Shown here in pieces: positions 33,339-46,500 of a stretch of 64,000 nt of DNA (within the stretch, counting starts at the first letter, position 1; every line of letters begins with the position of its first letter). Origin of the DNA: Poa pratensis (taxonomy: Eukaryota; Streptophyta; Magnoliopsida; Poales; Poaceae); assembly GCA_947311845.1 (NCBI GenBank), contig CAMZMU010000059.1, forward strand, positions 56,158,617 through 56,222,616, in the 5' to 3' direction. Under the pieces are notes generated by a model. It did no database searches. It saw nothing but the letters and a program-made list of their open reading frames with translations, and was not told the DNA's origin. The translations under genes and the position numbers were made by a program.

Positions 33339-33763
33339 CGATCTCAGCAAGATCGGCTCTTTGAATCGCAGACTCGATTCAGAAAACGAGGAGTTTCGAC
33401 GGAGAAACGATTACCTAGCTAGTAAGGTTTGATCGTGTTCGAGTTTTTGCATGCGTTAGTCGATCAGCCTTGGCTGGTGACCGGCCATTGGCTTTAACTC
33501 GGCAGGGAGGAGATGTGAGAGCGACTCGGTTACGGACTCCAGCCGGCTGGATTCGATTCAGGCACGGGAACGTGTTGCCAACAACATACGCGCGTTTGCT
33601 CTCTCTTTTCAAAGTCGACTCGGACACGGAGTGGAGTTTATCCATCGATCCATACAAATATAGCAAGGGTGGGGGTCGTCCTGGCACCAGATACCTGCAG
33701 CCATCCATCGATAATCCTCCACACATCCGATCGAATCGAATCCCTAACTCCCATCTCGTTGCC

Positions 33764-35195
33764 ATGGACCCGAAGGGGCAACTACACGAGGACATGTTCG
33801 TGGACATCCTCCGCCGCCTCCCTCCCCGCAGCCTCGCCGTGTCCTGCTGCGTGTGCAAGGCGTGGCGAGCCGTCGTCGACGGCCACCGCGCGGAGCTCCT
33901 GCAGCTCTCCCTCGAAGGTATCTTCCTCGAGCTGTATGACCCCTACGTGACCCCGCAAAACCGGTGTCAGGACTACGAGATGCCGGTACTCTTCTGCCGC
34001 CGTTCCACCGGACGCGAGATCCCCGTTGATGTCGGCTACCCGCCCAACACCTCATATGACGGCATCTTTGAATCCACAATAGTGGACTGTTGCAACGGCC
34101 TCCTCTTGCTCCGCAATGACCACGTGGTTAACCCAGCAACGCGGCAATGGGCGGAACTGCCTCAAATTCAAGGCTCGTTGTTGGCCAAATACTGCAACCA
34201 TTCGGACATCCTCTCTAGAAAATATCTTGTGTTTGATCCTGCTGTGTCGCCACACTATGAGGTGTTCTCGGTCCACCATATTTGTAAGCATGAGTGCGAT
34301 GAGACGCCGGTCAGCACCGCAACCGAGTGGCCACCCACACCGTACATCACCAATGTCTTCTCATCAAGGACTGGGGAGTGGGAGGAGAGGTTGTTCGTTC
34401 GGCAAGGAAAGGCCGTCGTCACTAACTGCCAGGAATATACGGATTCTACCGAGGTGCTACCTACTGCCATGGTGCCGTCAACTTCGATTATGATTTTATT
34501 TTAAGGTACGTACAGTCGTACATATACATATTCACACTTTAGACACTTTATTTACACATAGTCGGATTTCTGATTTCTTTATTGAGCAGACGATTCATTT
34601 CTCCTTTGTCATTGATGTTATAGCAAAATGATTTTATTTTTGCAGATTAAAATTGGCCAACAATACATACCAAATCATTGAGTTGCCAAAAGAAAAACAG
34701 GGATTTGATGCACCCCGTTTAGGTAAATCGAAGAAGGGGGTGTATTGTGCATACTGTTATGCGGATGCCACATTTCAGATTTGGTTCCTCGACAAATCAT
34801 GTGGTCAAATGGAGTGGGTGTTAAAAAACGACATCAACTTTGCGCCCATACCTTGGCGTCCTCGTAAGATTATTAGCGGGTCGTGGATCTTACAAGAACA
34901 TGATAATATGGAAGAACTAGTACTCGAAGATAACTCTGAGTGGGACCCTGATGATGAAAATGTGGTCGGCACCGAACACTGGGTCGAAGTGCACGGAATT
35001 GGTATATGTGATTTTCTTGGATTTCATCCTTTCAAGGAAATTGCCCTCCTCATGATGGACGGGCGTGTGATGGCCTATCATTTGAACAGTTCGATGGTTC
35101 GAGACTTGGGCTATATTTACAAGGGGGACTTGGGCTATATTTTCCGTACACGCCATGCTGGATGGGACCACTGCCCGGTGCCTCAAAGCATTTAA
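33764..35195 (+). pseudogene. F-box protein gene, two exons, one frameshift
   Basis: The start at 33764 (GCCATGG context) opens an F-box at residues about 6-45 (LHEDMFVDILRRLPPRSLAV then CVCKAWRAVVDG), the SKP1-binding motif of SCF ubiquitin ligases. Plant F-box associated motifs follow: DCCNGLLLL, VVNPATRQWAELP, YLVFDPAVSPHYEVF, EWPP, SSRTGEWEER. Exon 1 ends TTTAAG|GTACGT at 34505 and exon 2 starts TTGCAG|ATTAAA at 34646. The conserved GFYRGATYCHGAVNFDYDFILR block before the donor (bounded G-F-Y-R to F-I-L-R) is in another frame from the upstream part. The total exon length, 1292, is one short of a multiple of 3, so about one base is missing near 34430-34445. Corrected length would be about 430 residues. 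It could be a recent pseudogene or a sequencing error. Confidence 0.85.
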
Positions 35196-35535
35196 TTTAA
35201 TACCAAACCTTTTTATTTGTGGGACAGTCGAAACCTTTTTTAATGAATGGTGTGCATCATCAGTCAATGTAATTCTATGTTGTGGCTGCATATGTCATAC
35301 GTGTGTGCGAGAAACATGTATACGTGTTTTAGTTTCTTGGAACGGAATCTCGTATTTGCTACTAGCTTGTAGCAGTGTTTTCAGTGCGTCGTCGGATCAT
35401 TTTATCTAGCATATGCAGGTGCAGTTCAAGGAGCAAAGTAGTAAGGATGGACAAGCCTAAATTGCTGAACCGACTCCGTTTAGAGACCCAGAGTGGGATC
35501 TTATCTATCGAGTACAAGTAGGGATACGTACTAGG

Positions 35536-37935
35536 CACTACAACAAAAAGGTGCAGTAGTGACATTTTTATAGAGGCACTCTCCACTATGTCTGTTAAAA
35601 CCTATTCCAATCTTCCATACAGACATTAAGAGAGACACTTTAGTGAATGTCTTAGCAGTAGAGACATCTACAGATATACATCCTCCAAAATGTCTCATAA
35701 TCTGCATCTAAAGGCATGGTCAAAGACATTTTTGTGTATGGCTTAAGAATAGGGACATCTCATTAGAGACACTGTTTATAATGTCTCTTAGCGCCTCTAT
35801 AAAGTCATTACGAAAGACAACTTTGCAGATGTCTCAACAGTAGAGATATTTCCTAGAGACACTACATGTGTCTATTTTATTATTAGAGGTAGATTGGAGG
35901 CTTTCGGTTAGTGGAATTTGATCACCAGACGAGAGCCTATAATGTCGACGTGCATTCTCTAGCATGGAGTTCGATTTATCTGGATATTGGTAAGCATGTG
36001 TGGTTTGATACTCTACCTGATGGTATATGTAATTATTTGAACTTTGACCAATTAAGGGGTAGAGATTTCAAAAAAAAAAAAACACACGCGTCAACAGTCA
36101 AACAACCCCGCACCTCTCCACCAACAGGAGATTATTCGTGGCTTCGTGCGCGTGCACTTACCAAGATGTTCGACTACAGGTCTCCTCCCTCGTGTCCTCT
36201 CCCCTTTACCTCGGTGTCCCACTCCCCACGCGGCGGCCTACTCCAACTCGCATGATCCTGCGAAAGCTCCGCTACTGAGCGAGCGAACAATGTCCGGGGC
36301 ACCGTCGTTGCGCGGAGCCCCCAAGGCCGTGCGACCAGCCGGCGGGGCGCGGTGGTCCTGCTCCCTGCGCTAGCATACGCGGCTGTGTCATCGACGGCGG
36401 CGGACCGTCCCCCCGCGGTCCCTGCTGCCGCCGAGCGGCTGTGCCCCGACATACGCGACGACGCCGCGCCCGATTCGACCTCCACCTCCTCTTCCGTCTC
36501 GACCCCCTCTTCATGGCGCCGCAGCATGGTGAGTGCTCTTAGCTACTGCAGTTGTCGTGCTTCTCCGAGGACTAGATTTGGGGTCCGTGCGTGGCTGCCT
36601 CTTCGTTTCAGTTCTTCTGGTTCTTTAGATGTGGATTCAGCAGCAGACTCTCCTGAGATCGCTAGCGAATTTTGAAGCTCGATTTCGCTAGCTGCGCAGA
36701 TGTCTGTGATGGCGAGCCTTAGCAACCACTACATCGTCGAGTACAAGGACGGGTGGGTCGACGGACGCTTTTCGGTGAGCTTAGTTGGATTCTTCACAAC
36801 GCGCAGATGATAAAGAAGGCAAGAGGCGTCCTCTTCTCTGAATTGGTAAGAACACTAGTTCAGGGTTTACACCTACAGGAACGAGCAGTATTTGTTCAGG
36901 GTTCAGAAACTTACTGCATGTTTGATACTTGTGTGCCTAGGCGCATGATTTTAGATGCATTCCTGTGTGCTACTCTGTTGTTTTGTTGGGCATCATTCTG
37001 CTACATAGCCATGCTTTGCCAAAGAAGGATAGAAGGAACATACTATAGGTAAATATCCATAACTCTTTACAACTCCAATGGAATAGCTTTAGGTGAAAGA
37101 TCTCCTTTTGGGCAGGTTACGAATTCAGTCCATATATCAGCATTTTTTGGGTGATTGCAGGCTTCTATATTGTACTCCGTATGGTGGCTGATGACAAGAC
37201 GTATGGTGTCTAATGATAGAGCTCATGAGGGAACTCCAAAGTACTTAATCATTCGCTCTGGTGTTGTGTGTAGCATTTTTAAGACTATTAATGTGTGTGC
37301 TTTCTCATGTTGTCGAGCAATGGGAGGTTAGTGTTGGGAACATGTTTGGTTTTTTGTTTTTCCTCTCATGGGCATCTAGCTCGTACTCTTGTGGCAATGT
37401 TTGTAAAGTTTGATACTCATATTTTTATTAATGTCTGTTTATATGAATTTGTATCCAAATTTCATTCCTACGTCATTGTAATATTTTGTATGCGTATTAT
37501 GGTTGTACATCTCGACGTGTCTATTTTAGAGAGAGCAAACATATTTATCTTAGAAATGCAAGATGGAATTCTGTTATGATGCCGCGCGTCAGACATGCCA
37601 AGATGCATCTATATGGACTATAGATATGTCTCAAGATAATGACAAAATGTCAAAACAAGGTGTCTCTACATTTTCGAGAGGACAATACGTATGTCTATAT
37701 GCACTGCCTTGACCAAATAAAATGCCTCACTTAAATGTCTCTACACTTCTAGAGATGGATAGATCGACACAAGATAATGTTTCTATTATTATTAGAGACA
37801 AGTTAAAATGTTGCATGAAAGCGCCTCTATAACTATACGTACACATTCCAAATGTATCATTGAAGTGCCTCTATGTGTGTAGATACACAACCTCGTGTCT
37901 CTACAAAGTGACCTTATGTCATATATAGGCATTTG
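35536..37935. mobile_element. CACTA-like element with gene-like interior, right end missing
   Basis: Starts CACTACAACAAAAAGGTGC. Both flanking zones (35560-35890 and 37600-37920) are full of AGAGACAT/ATGTCTCTA-type subterminal repeats. No matching inverted terminus is seen on the right, so that end is deleted or lies at a breakpoint near 37935. The middle (36060-36790) is GC-rich and unlike the ends. Confidence 0.65.
36140..36780 (+). other. gene-like sequence inside the CACTA-like element
   Basis: GC-rich DNA with candidate exons: 36352-36533 ends at a donor-like ATG|GTGAGTGC, and 36711-36774 reads MASLSNHYIVEYKDGWVDGR, flanked by GCAG upstream and GGTGAGC downstream. I recognise no family. 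Captured host exons are a reasonable guess only. Confidence 0.3.
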
Positions 37936-38373
37936 GCCTTGGACGAGACGAGTTGGACCTTCTCACTTTCCTCTGCTACAGTGAAAGCGATTTTCTGGGC
38001 GAATCTCGTGCGCCGCGGTTCCTCGCCGCAGATCCGCGGGATTTCCTGGCCTCCGGCGGCCGCTTCGGCGGCGGGAGGTCGGGGAATCCCCGGATCGGGC
38101 TATGTGAATTAGGGGTGTGTGAGGTGTGTCGCCGGCGGCGTCGAGGTGGAAGCGGCGGCGTTGGTGTTGTTTGCAGGTGGTGGTCTTCCCTTCCGATGGC
38201 GCGGTTCCTGGAGCCCCGCCGCGGATCTGCCTCCTCGCCTTGCTCGCGGCTCTGCGGAGACCTCGAGAGGGCACCCCCTTTGCCGGCGTCCATGTGCAGG
38301 TGGAGCTGGCGATTGACGACATGGAAGATGCAGTGCGTGGAGACCAAGGTGGTGTCGCCGCCGTCGTCACCTA
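37936..38373. other. GC-rich segment at the duplication junction
   Basis: Open on both strands with no recognisable protein. It ends at the join to copy B. The last bases GTCACCTAGTTTTTAT are repeated immediately (38366-38396), so the junction has a short direct repeat. Confidence 0.5.
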
Positions 38374-41300
38374 GTTTTTATGTCACCTAGTTTTTAATAT
38401 AAACCAGAGCAATCGACGTACAGAGGAAAGGGTACATGTAACCCAACAATATATTCGCAACAAAATCTAGTGTCCAAGTACTACCCTTTCTACTTTATCT
38501 GAGCTGAATCCTGAACCTGGATTTGAAATCCTCAACGGCAGTGGGTTCAGTAAAAGGAAAAAGGTCCCAAACGTGCTGGACTCAGTACATGATTCTCTTC
38601 AATTTATGACCGTAGAATCTACCAACTGTAGGCACAAAATAACAACACTCTACTATGCTAGGAACTTCCAAACTTGTAAAGAAAAGAGCTAAAGAAATCC
38701 AAGTGCTAATTAAGGCAGGAGAACACCAGCTTGTAAATGAGTAGAGATTTCTTGCTCCTGGGCTTCAGTACTATCTTTATTTATTTACTTTTTAAAATCA
38801 TAATTTGAACTGCTTTATAATCTGAGCTACACAAAATCATCCGATGTATACAATAAACATGCAAACATGAGTAGACGATTATGTTTCAAAAAAATCTTAA
38901 TGTTGTCAATGATGTATACCATAAACATGCAAAATCGCAATTTGAACTGCTTTATAATCTGAGCTACACAAAATTGACAAGTGTGGGATCTAAATGTACA
39001 CACTTTTCTCCGAAAAAAAAGTACACACTTTCAATTCTCCAAAATATACAACATTATGTCATTTTTGTGTAGCTCAGTATATACATTATTTCAATAGAGA
39101 TTTTGAACGTTTGTGGGATACATCATTCATAACATGTAGAGTTTTTTTTTCAGATATTTGTAAAACTTGTAAATGTGATAATTTTTTTAAAATAGGAGCT
39201 CGGGAGCCTAAATGACTTTCCGCCTCCTTGTCCCGCTTGTCTCGGCAGTGAATCGGAGCGAGCTCCGAGGATGACCTGCTCCAGCAGATTGGAGCGAACG
39301 CAAGAAAGTCATGCTCCCAGAGTGGATTGTCGACAGTCGACATCTCTCCTCACCTTGCCCACGACGTAATTTCTTATCACTCATCTCGATTCAAATTGAT
39401 GATCAGTTCTTGAAGATGCCAGCCTGCGATAACTTTAGTTCCTGTATGTAAGTGATTGTCTGGAAGAAAAAAATGAGACCGGTTAGTGTATAGCAAAACG
39501 TGATGGTTGCATGATTGCACTGCAGAAATGTGAAATGATCCTGTTGATCTACTCTAGGGAAGATAAAGTGATATCGTGAAGGTCACGTATTTCAGTAGCA
39601 AGCAAAAAAGCATATCCCTGCTTGCAAGTTACAACCGAAGGCTGTGCTTGTTGGGTGGCTGGGTGCTACAATGTAATTTTAGATACATGGAAGATGAATT
39701 CCAGGATCATGTGGCATTCCAAAAATGATGCATGAAACCACAAATTGGCTGGGTGCTACAATGTAATTTTAGATACATGGAAGATGAATTCCAGGATCAT
39801 GTGGCATTCCAAAAGTGATGCATGAAACCACAAATTGGCTGGGTGCTACAATGTAATTTTAGATATATGGAAGATGAATTCCAGGGTCATGTGGCATTCC
39901 AAAAGTGATGCATGAAACCACAAATTCCACAAAAAAATCATTCACAAACAACGTTGATTCATACCTCATTTTACATACTCCTTCATTCACACATCTGTTA
40001 TAAGTGCAGCAAAAGTAGAATTCTATTTCTTCATTCACAAACCAGTTATAAACGCAGCAAAAAGAACTCACACAGTGGTTCTAGTTCAGTTCTCCTAGAA
40101 AAGATCAAAATCTGTAGTTTGCTAACTGTTTGTTTTAAAGCTTCAGTTTCAAAAGAGGACAACGGCCATGGAGGCCGCCTACCAAACAGAGAAACGAGAT
40201 CAGCCATGAAGAAATTATGACACCAATATGACATTCAACATGAAAGACCATGGTAACCTCGAAACATTGCAAAGTATTTACTGGTATAGGAGGTCTCAAA
40301 TTAAATTTCAGAGCTCACCGTTTTCAGACTTGACAACACTACAGCTGTAAACAAACTGTACTCCCTTGATATCAATTGCAAAGGAAGACATGAAAACAAA
40401 CGGATTAGCAGATGGGGAGATATCTTTGCGTGGTGATAATTGAGGTTGAGCCTGTGGCGTAATCCGCTCTTCCCCAAGCCACGAGCAAACACACAACCAT
40501 TTGTTTAGCCCCCATGACTTCATCTACAGAGAAGAGGCTTGATGTTGCCGCTCTTCCTTGCTCCTTGATACTGCTATTCCATGCTCCTGCCTGCTCGTAG
40601 CTTCTCCATGCATCCTGCTCCCTATTGGCCGTCAAGTAAGAAGGTCGCCGGCCAGCGCCCAAGTGAGGAGGTCATCATCCAGCACCAGCCCCGGTCGTCC
40701 ATCCCCTTCAGCCGCCCATAGAGCTGCACCGCCACAAGAAGAGAGAGAAGGGAATTTAGCAGCACGGTCAACCGGTCAGGTTATTTGGGACTACAGAAAA
40801 TAACAAAATTAACCATGTATCAGTAAGGTAGTGTGTTATCGGCGATGGTTTGCAACACTCATGTGCCTTAGACCATTTAACTTGATCTACAATACTAATG
40901 ATCAGCCGCAAATTTAAAACACTGTGAGACTCTTCATGGTCTGATATCTGTATAGTGTGGCAACATGTTGAAGAGGTGAAAAATCTTCAGAAAGTATATT
41001 CAGTGTTCTCTGAAATCCATCCATAATTTGTGCAAAACAATATGTTAGAATATTAAACGGTATTCAGGTTAATTCAGAGGATCCTCAACAGGCAAGGCAA
41101 CAAGAGCAACCATCGCTACCACGGTGTTACCAGAAAAATGCAATTGCATATCGACTAACACGTCCAAATGATGCATTGGAGTAATCGACTAAACGAACTG
41201 AAACCAACCTGATCAATTTTCAATTTCTGCAACTGATTCTACATACTGAAAGATGTAGAGAGTGATTTGTTGGTGAATGCCCAGCGGTAGCACGGGAAGC

Positions 41301-41947
41301 CGGGCAGAGCAGGTGTGGTCGGGAGGGCAAGTTGGCGAGGACCCTCCTCCGGTTGGGCGGAGCGCCATGGACGCAGACCACAGGGTGGCCGAGCTGCGCT
41401 CCCCGGAGGGAGCAGCAGGGAGCTCCGTGGTGGAGGCCATGGTGGCGAGGACCCTCCTCCGCGAGGTTGGATCCGGGCCTTCATGCCTCGAGCAGCGCCT
41501 CTATGCTGCAGCTCTTGCTCGCGATCTTGGGAGGGCGTGGGGGCTCAATGGCGTTGACGGCCGAATCCGCACGGTTTGAAGCGGCGGCGGAAGCGCAGGC
41601 CTCCGTCCATGGTAGCTACTGCATCCTGCATCGTCATGCTCCTCCCCATGGCTTGGATCTGGAAGCTGTGAGAGAAGATTGTTTTCGACAGGCCTGGATC
41701 TGGACGAGCGGAAACTATGGCGGCGGCGCGGTCGAGGAGTCAAGGTCGAGGTCGACGTCGAGCGTGAGGCGCGCGGGCTGGACAGCGGCGGCGTCGTCAC
41801 TTTTGAGGACTAAATTGCAAACTGAAAGATGCATAAGTTGGAGTGCGGGTTAATTTGTCTGAACTTGAGGGACTAAATTGCAAAACAATGGCGACGTACG
41901 ACGGACGACGACAGGAGACAGGACACTCCATTCTTTTATAGTAGAGA
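38374..41947 (-). mobile_element. Helitron, 3'-truncated by the duplication edge
   Basis: Carries the TCTCTACTA 5' end at 41947 but lacks the hairpin and CTAG 3' end that are present in copy A at 10516-10560. It could not transpose by itself even with a helicase supplied. Confidence 0.9.
39657..39926. repeat. three tandem 90-bp units (copy B)
   Basis: Same units as 12504-12773. Confidence 0.92.
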
Positions 41948-42238
41948 TAATTGTTTCGTCACAACCATAATTGCGTTGTCAAGCATGAAAGTTGTTTCCT
42001 CGGACACCAAAGTTGATTTGTCGGGCACCAAAATTGCTTTGTTACACAACAAAATTATTTCGTCACACACCAAAGTTGCTATGTCGGGCACCAAAATTGT
42101 TTCGTCACACACCAAATTTGCTTTGTCGGGCACCAAGTTGCTTCGTCAAACACCAAATTTTTTTGGTCGGACACCAAAGTTGCTTTGACACACACCAACG
42201 TTTGCTATGTCGGGTGCCAAAGTTGCTACAACACGAGC
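41948..42238 (+). repeat. 21-bp-period minisatellite (copy B, right part only)
   Basis: Same as 14795-15085. The left part of the array is absent here because the copy begins within the Helitron. Confidence 0.88.
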
Positions 42239-42252
42239 AAGCAAAAATTCAG

Positions 42253-43293
42253 TAGTTTACAACACGAGCAAGCAAAATTCAGAAGAAGAAAACAATCAGG
42301 CGTTTGAGTTAGGTGTCTAGGAGCAGCTTGTGAATTACAGTAGTACCCTACGGTGGAGCTCGTACATGGACTCGCCAGGCTAGTGGAGGAGCACGGCAGC
42401 TTGCCTTACGGTCCCCGTCGACACTGCCCACGTTACCGATTCTTGCCGCCGTCAGCCTAATCTCATAGTGCTGTTCAGTGTTCACAAGGGTGCATCCGCC
42501 GGCCTCCTCTCCCCACCGGCGAGACGCCGTTCCGGCCCCATGCTGCTTCTCCTCGTTGCTGCCTTTGGGCATAATGACCACACGCGCGACACCAGAGCAG
42601 ACAGCACGTCCGCAGGGATCTGTCCAGCGGCGCGGGAGCAGACCATGGAGCAGCAAGACCGGGGAGGTACTCGTGCGCTGGTGGCCGAGGGTGCCCGCAA
42701 TCAATCTTTGTCTGCGGCAAGGAGGAGGCGACGAAGGTCTTCCATCCTGTTGAATACCGACGACCGCCGCTGCTGCGCCGGAAAGGGAGCAGAGAAAACC
42801 GGCGGCGTACGCGGCCGAGGTGGAGCAGGAAGATGGGGACCGGCCGCTGCTGCGCTGGAAAGGGAACAGGGGAAGCCGGCGGCGTCCGCTGCCGAGGTGG
42901 ATCAGGAAGATGGGGACTGGCCGCTGCTGCTTCGGAAAGGGAGCAGGGGAAACCGGCGGCCTCCGCGGCCGAGGTGGAGCATGAAGATGGGGACTGGCCG
43001 CTCCTCAAGGGTCTGAGGAGCAGCGCGGGTCAATCCTTTGTTCGTCATCGAGATTCATTAGAGATAGCTCGGCCTCGCTCAGATGCGGTGGGAGAATGAG
43101 GCGAGCTGATGGACGAGAGGCCGGCGGCGGGCACGCACGGGAGGGAACGCCGGGCGAGCGCGCGCTCACTTGTGGCGAAGAAGCGGGTCGTGAGTGGTTC
43201 GGTAGGGACGACACACAAATTCAGCGCAGGGTGGCTTGTCGTGTAGCGTGAGCGCTCAACTCGTCCAAATAGCGCAGCTGCGCTTCTAAGCAT
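42253..43293. other. GC-rich unassigned DNA with 77-bp units (copy B)
   Basis: Same as 15100-16140, including the triplicated 77-bp unit at about 42765-42995. No gene called. Confidence 0.6.
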
Positions 43294-43741
43294 TTACCAC
43301 CACAAATTGATCTTTTAGAGTTACCCAGATTTTTTTTATCGGATATAGGTTTAGTGAATAACTCGTGTTGGTACATAGCCACACATCGGAGAACACTTTT
43401 GTTAACAGTTCAATCATGTTTTTTTGAGACTTTGCATACATGTGATGCGCAATTTCATTGGACCACTTTTGGTGGCTTGACACGGTTTAGAGAAAAAGAT
43501 GAAAAATATAATTATTTTGACATTTTGCAACGATCCATAACTGTAAATCTACTGCTAGCTGCAATTCAACTATATAAAAATCAATTATCGCAAAAAAAAA
43601 ACTATATAAGAATCAACTTTTTTTCTGGACCTCCCTGAATGAAATAAACGAGACTTAGTTAAATTTGACCATCATATCACAACTATACATCACAAATTAA
43701 CAGGGTGAGAGGCACATGGATATCAGCGAACATGATGATGT

Positions 43742-44753
43742 TCACCATTTACAAGTGTTGGCTTCAATACCGACCCCTGGTCCTTCACCGCAGCTTGGAA
43801 TGCCGGTCCGAAACCGACCCGACATTGTCTCTTGTTGTTCTCGCCTTCTCTGCCTCCTATTCCACCCTTTGTCAGCTTGCTCCCTCGCGTAGTGACGGTA
43901 CGCGAGTGCCATGGTGACTGCAAAGGCGGCGAAGTATTTATCGACTCTTTCCCTAAAAGAGACGTCACCAAACATTCTCAATCAAAACAGAGGCGGTGAT
44001 TTGACTCGTAGGTGTAGATACACCTATTATGTAAAATATTTTTAGTTTTTTTTAAATGTCAAAAAATTACAGAAAAAATTCGGATGTACATTAGAACATT
44101 ATGTGTTAGCAAAAAAAATGTCGTGGAGAAAAAACATTTTTTGTGACCTGTGCAAAAAGACAAAAAAATGTCTCGTATAAAATCATTTTGGTCCGTCCAA
44201 ATTTGTCTTTTTTGCACATGTCACAAAAAATATTTTTTCTTCACGTAACTTTTTGTGCTAACTTAAAATGTCTTGAAGTATATGCGAAATTTTTATTTTG
44301 ATTTTTTTGACATTTAAAAAATTATTTTTTAGGTAGTGGGTGCATCTGCACCTACTACCCGTTATGGATTTCCGAATCAAAACCAACTATAATAGACCGA
44401 TCGAACACACAAAGCGATCAAAGAAAACTCACCACTCGCCGCCGCCAGAGAAAAAGGGCGAGGCGTAGAACCTGTGCCAGCCGCCGCCGGTGTGCATCGC
44501 CCTCCGCTGCAAAAATATACCGGAAGAGTCAAACGATCTAGTACCAAATTGGCAGAGTAACATGGACAAACTAGATGAACGAGCTGACATGCATGCATGC
44601 ATTGCTGCTGATTTGTCATCTGTCCGTCACCGTATATAAACGAAAGGCAAACAGCGTACGTACCGTGGCGGCGCCGGTGGCTGCAGGGTGGCCGGAGAAT
44701 CGGAAGGCTGGCGCCGCTGCCCGCCGGACAGCAGACCGGAGTAACGCCGCCAT
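43742..44753 (-). CDS. small single-pass membrane protein, three exons (family member 1, copy B)
   Basis: Exons 44664-44753, 44433-44506 and 43742-43952. The reading frames are identical to those of 16589-17600, so the predicted 124-residue protein is the same. The foldback MITE (44008-44358) is in intron 2 here too. Having two identical copies would double dosage if both are transcribed. Confidence 0.62.
44008..44358. mobile_element. foldback MITE (copy B)
   Basis: Same as 16855-17205. Confidence 0.75.
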
Positions 44754-45681
44754 CTCGTGCGCGCGAGTGCCTAAGCTAATTCGAACTCAGTTTTTTGTTT
44801 TCTTTCCGAGCTGGCGGGTGGAAACTCTTTCGGCTCTCGAAATCTCGATCGGCCCGTGGCCTTTTATGGGCTGGCGAACGTAGACGAGACCGAGACGGTA
44901 ACGGGACTCCGTGTGAACAGGCTAATAGAGGAGGAGACCGATCGACACGGTCACGTAGATGGTGCCCCCCCTTTGGTAGTTCGATTGTACTAAAAAAAAG
45001 ATCACAGATACGTGTACTATCTCTCTGTCTGAGCTTAGTGCCTTAATTTTTGAATCGATTGACAAATGAACTCCGTATTTACTTAGTCACAAAATCTAAA
45101 TAATTGTCTATCTACAAAGACACTCATCATAGAAGCCATAAACATGCTATTGGTTTTGGGCTACTTATTTCTAGAGTTTGGGCAGCAAAACACATCATCG
45201 CCTAGGGGTCCTGGCTCCCACCACTAGCACACCCCGCTGTACATGGCCTAAGATAATCGTCCCAGTATGACCTGCCATTGGAGGCCCAACCTATAGATAG
45301 CGCCAAATAGAAAGTGAAATGTGAAGCATGGGAGGTTGTAAACCTCTGCGATTCCTCCATGTTTGACAGAGCTGATATCGGAGCTCTTTGTCACCGGCCA
45401 GATTGATGATTTGGGCGCCAACTACAGTTATTTCAATTATTCAACCATACCTTTCTGCCAAAAAATACCGCATTTGATCTTGCCACAACCCCAAAACAAG
45501 TTAAAATGCCGAGCAAACATGTGAAAGCCCACGGCAAAAAACTTTGTGAAGACCAATATGTGGATGTTGGCTACGACATGCAGACCGGTTCAAGTAGCAC
45601 AAGACTGGTCGTTCGAAATCACTTTGGCAATGTTTAAAGATGTCAAGCCCCGTGGTATGAATATACTAGATACGCCGAACT

Positions 45682-46207
45682 TTGGATGGTCTTCGGCTGG
45701 CGAATGACATGTGGCTTGTCAGGGTTATCGTGGAGAGGGATGCACTGGAGGCTGTAAACCTCTGCAATTCCTCCATGTTTGACAAAGCTGATATCAAAGC
45801 TCTGTCTCGCCGGACTGATGAATTGGGCGTCATCTGCAGTTATTTCAACGGTTCAACCTTACTTTTGGGCCAAAAGGTGCTAAGATAGATGCACATAGAT
45901 GTGCAAAACAGGCTAGCATTATCAGGAGGCGCTACTTCTGGCTAAATCATATACCCACCCTCCTTCACTGTACTCAGTACAAACATAATTCAACTGAGTA
46001 ATACATAGCATGTTTTGATTGCAAATTTTGTTTTCAGGAGTTAGAGAGTGTGTTTTTGTTAAAGTGGACCGTAGTCAAGTTAGAGTTAGTCACTACCTAG
46101 CAAATTTGGTTGGAGCAGAGCACCGATCCGAAACTTGGTTTAGTTCTGAATCTGTCGATCTTCTTAAGCTACTAGGGCTAGATCGTTGTGTAACTCTTCC
46201 TGATTAA
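45682..46207 (+). pseudogene. RNase H-type domain fragments (copy B)
   Basis: Same as 18529-19054, with identical frames and stops. Confidence 0.5.
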
Positions 46208-46500
46208 TAAACCCATCTTCACCCGCGTAAAAAAATATAGAAAACATGGTTTGATTGCAAAATAAAATGTAAAAAACATCGATTCTGACCAAATTAAGCG
46301 GAGAGTTGCGTGAGTGAAATAAAAATAGTTCATCTCAATCGGTAGTTTTGATATAATAATGAATCCGCAGAGCACCTGCCTTTTGCTGCAAAATAAAGTG
46401 ACCAGAACGGTCGTTGCGGAACTGTACTCTATTCGTACGATTGCTGAGATTAGGTCCGCCGCCGTCTCCGACGTCGTGTTCTCTCCTGCTCTTCTTTCAT

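Noticed and set aside
38126..38374. Short frames ending exactly at the duplication junction
   Set aside because: GC-rich overlapping frames on both strands without motifs; the stop at the junction is coincidental.
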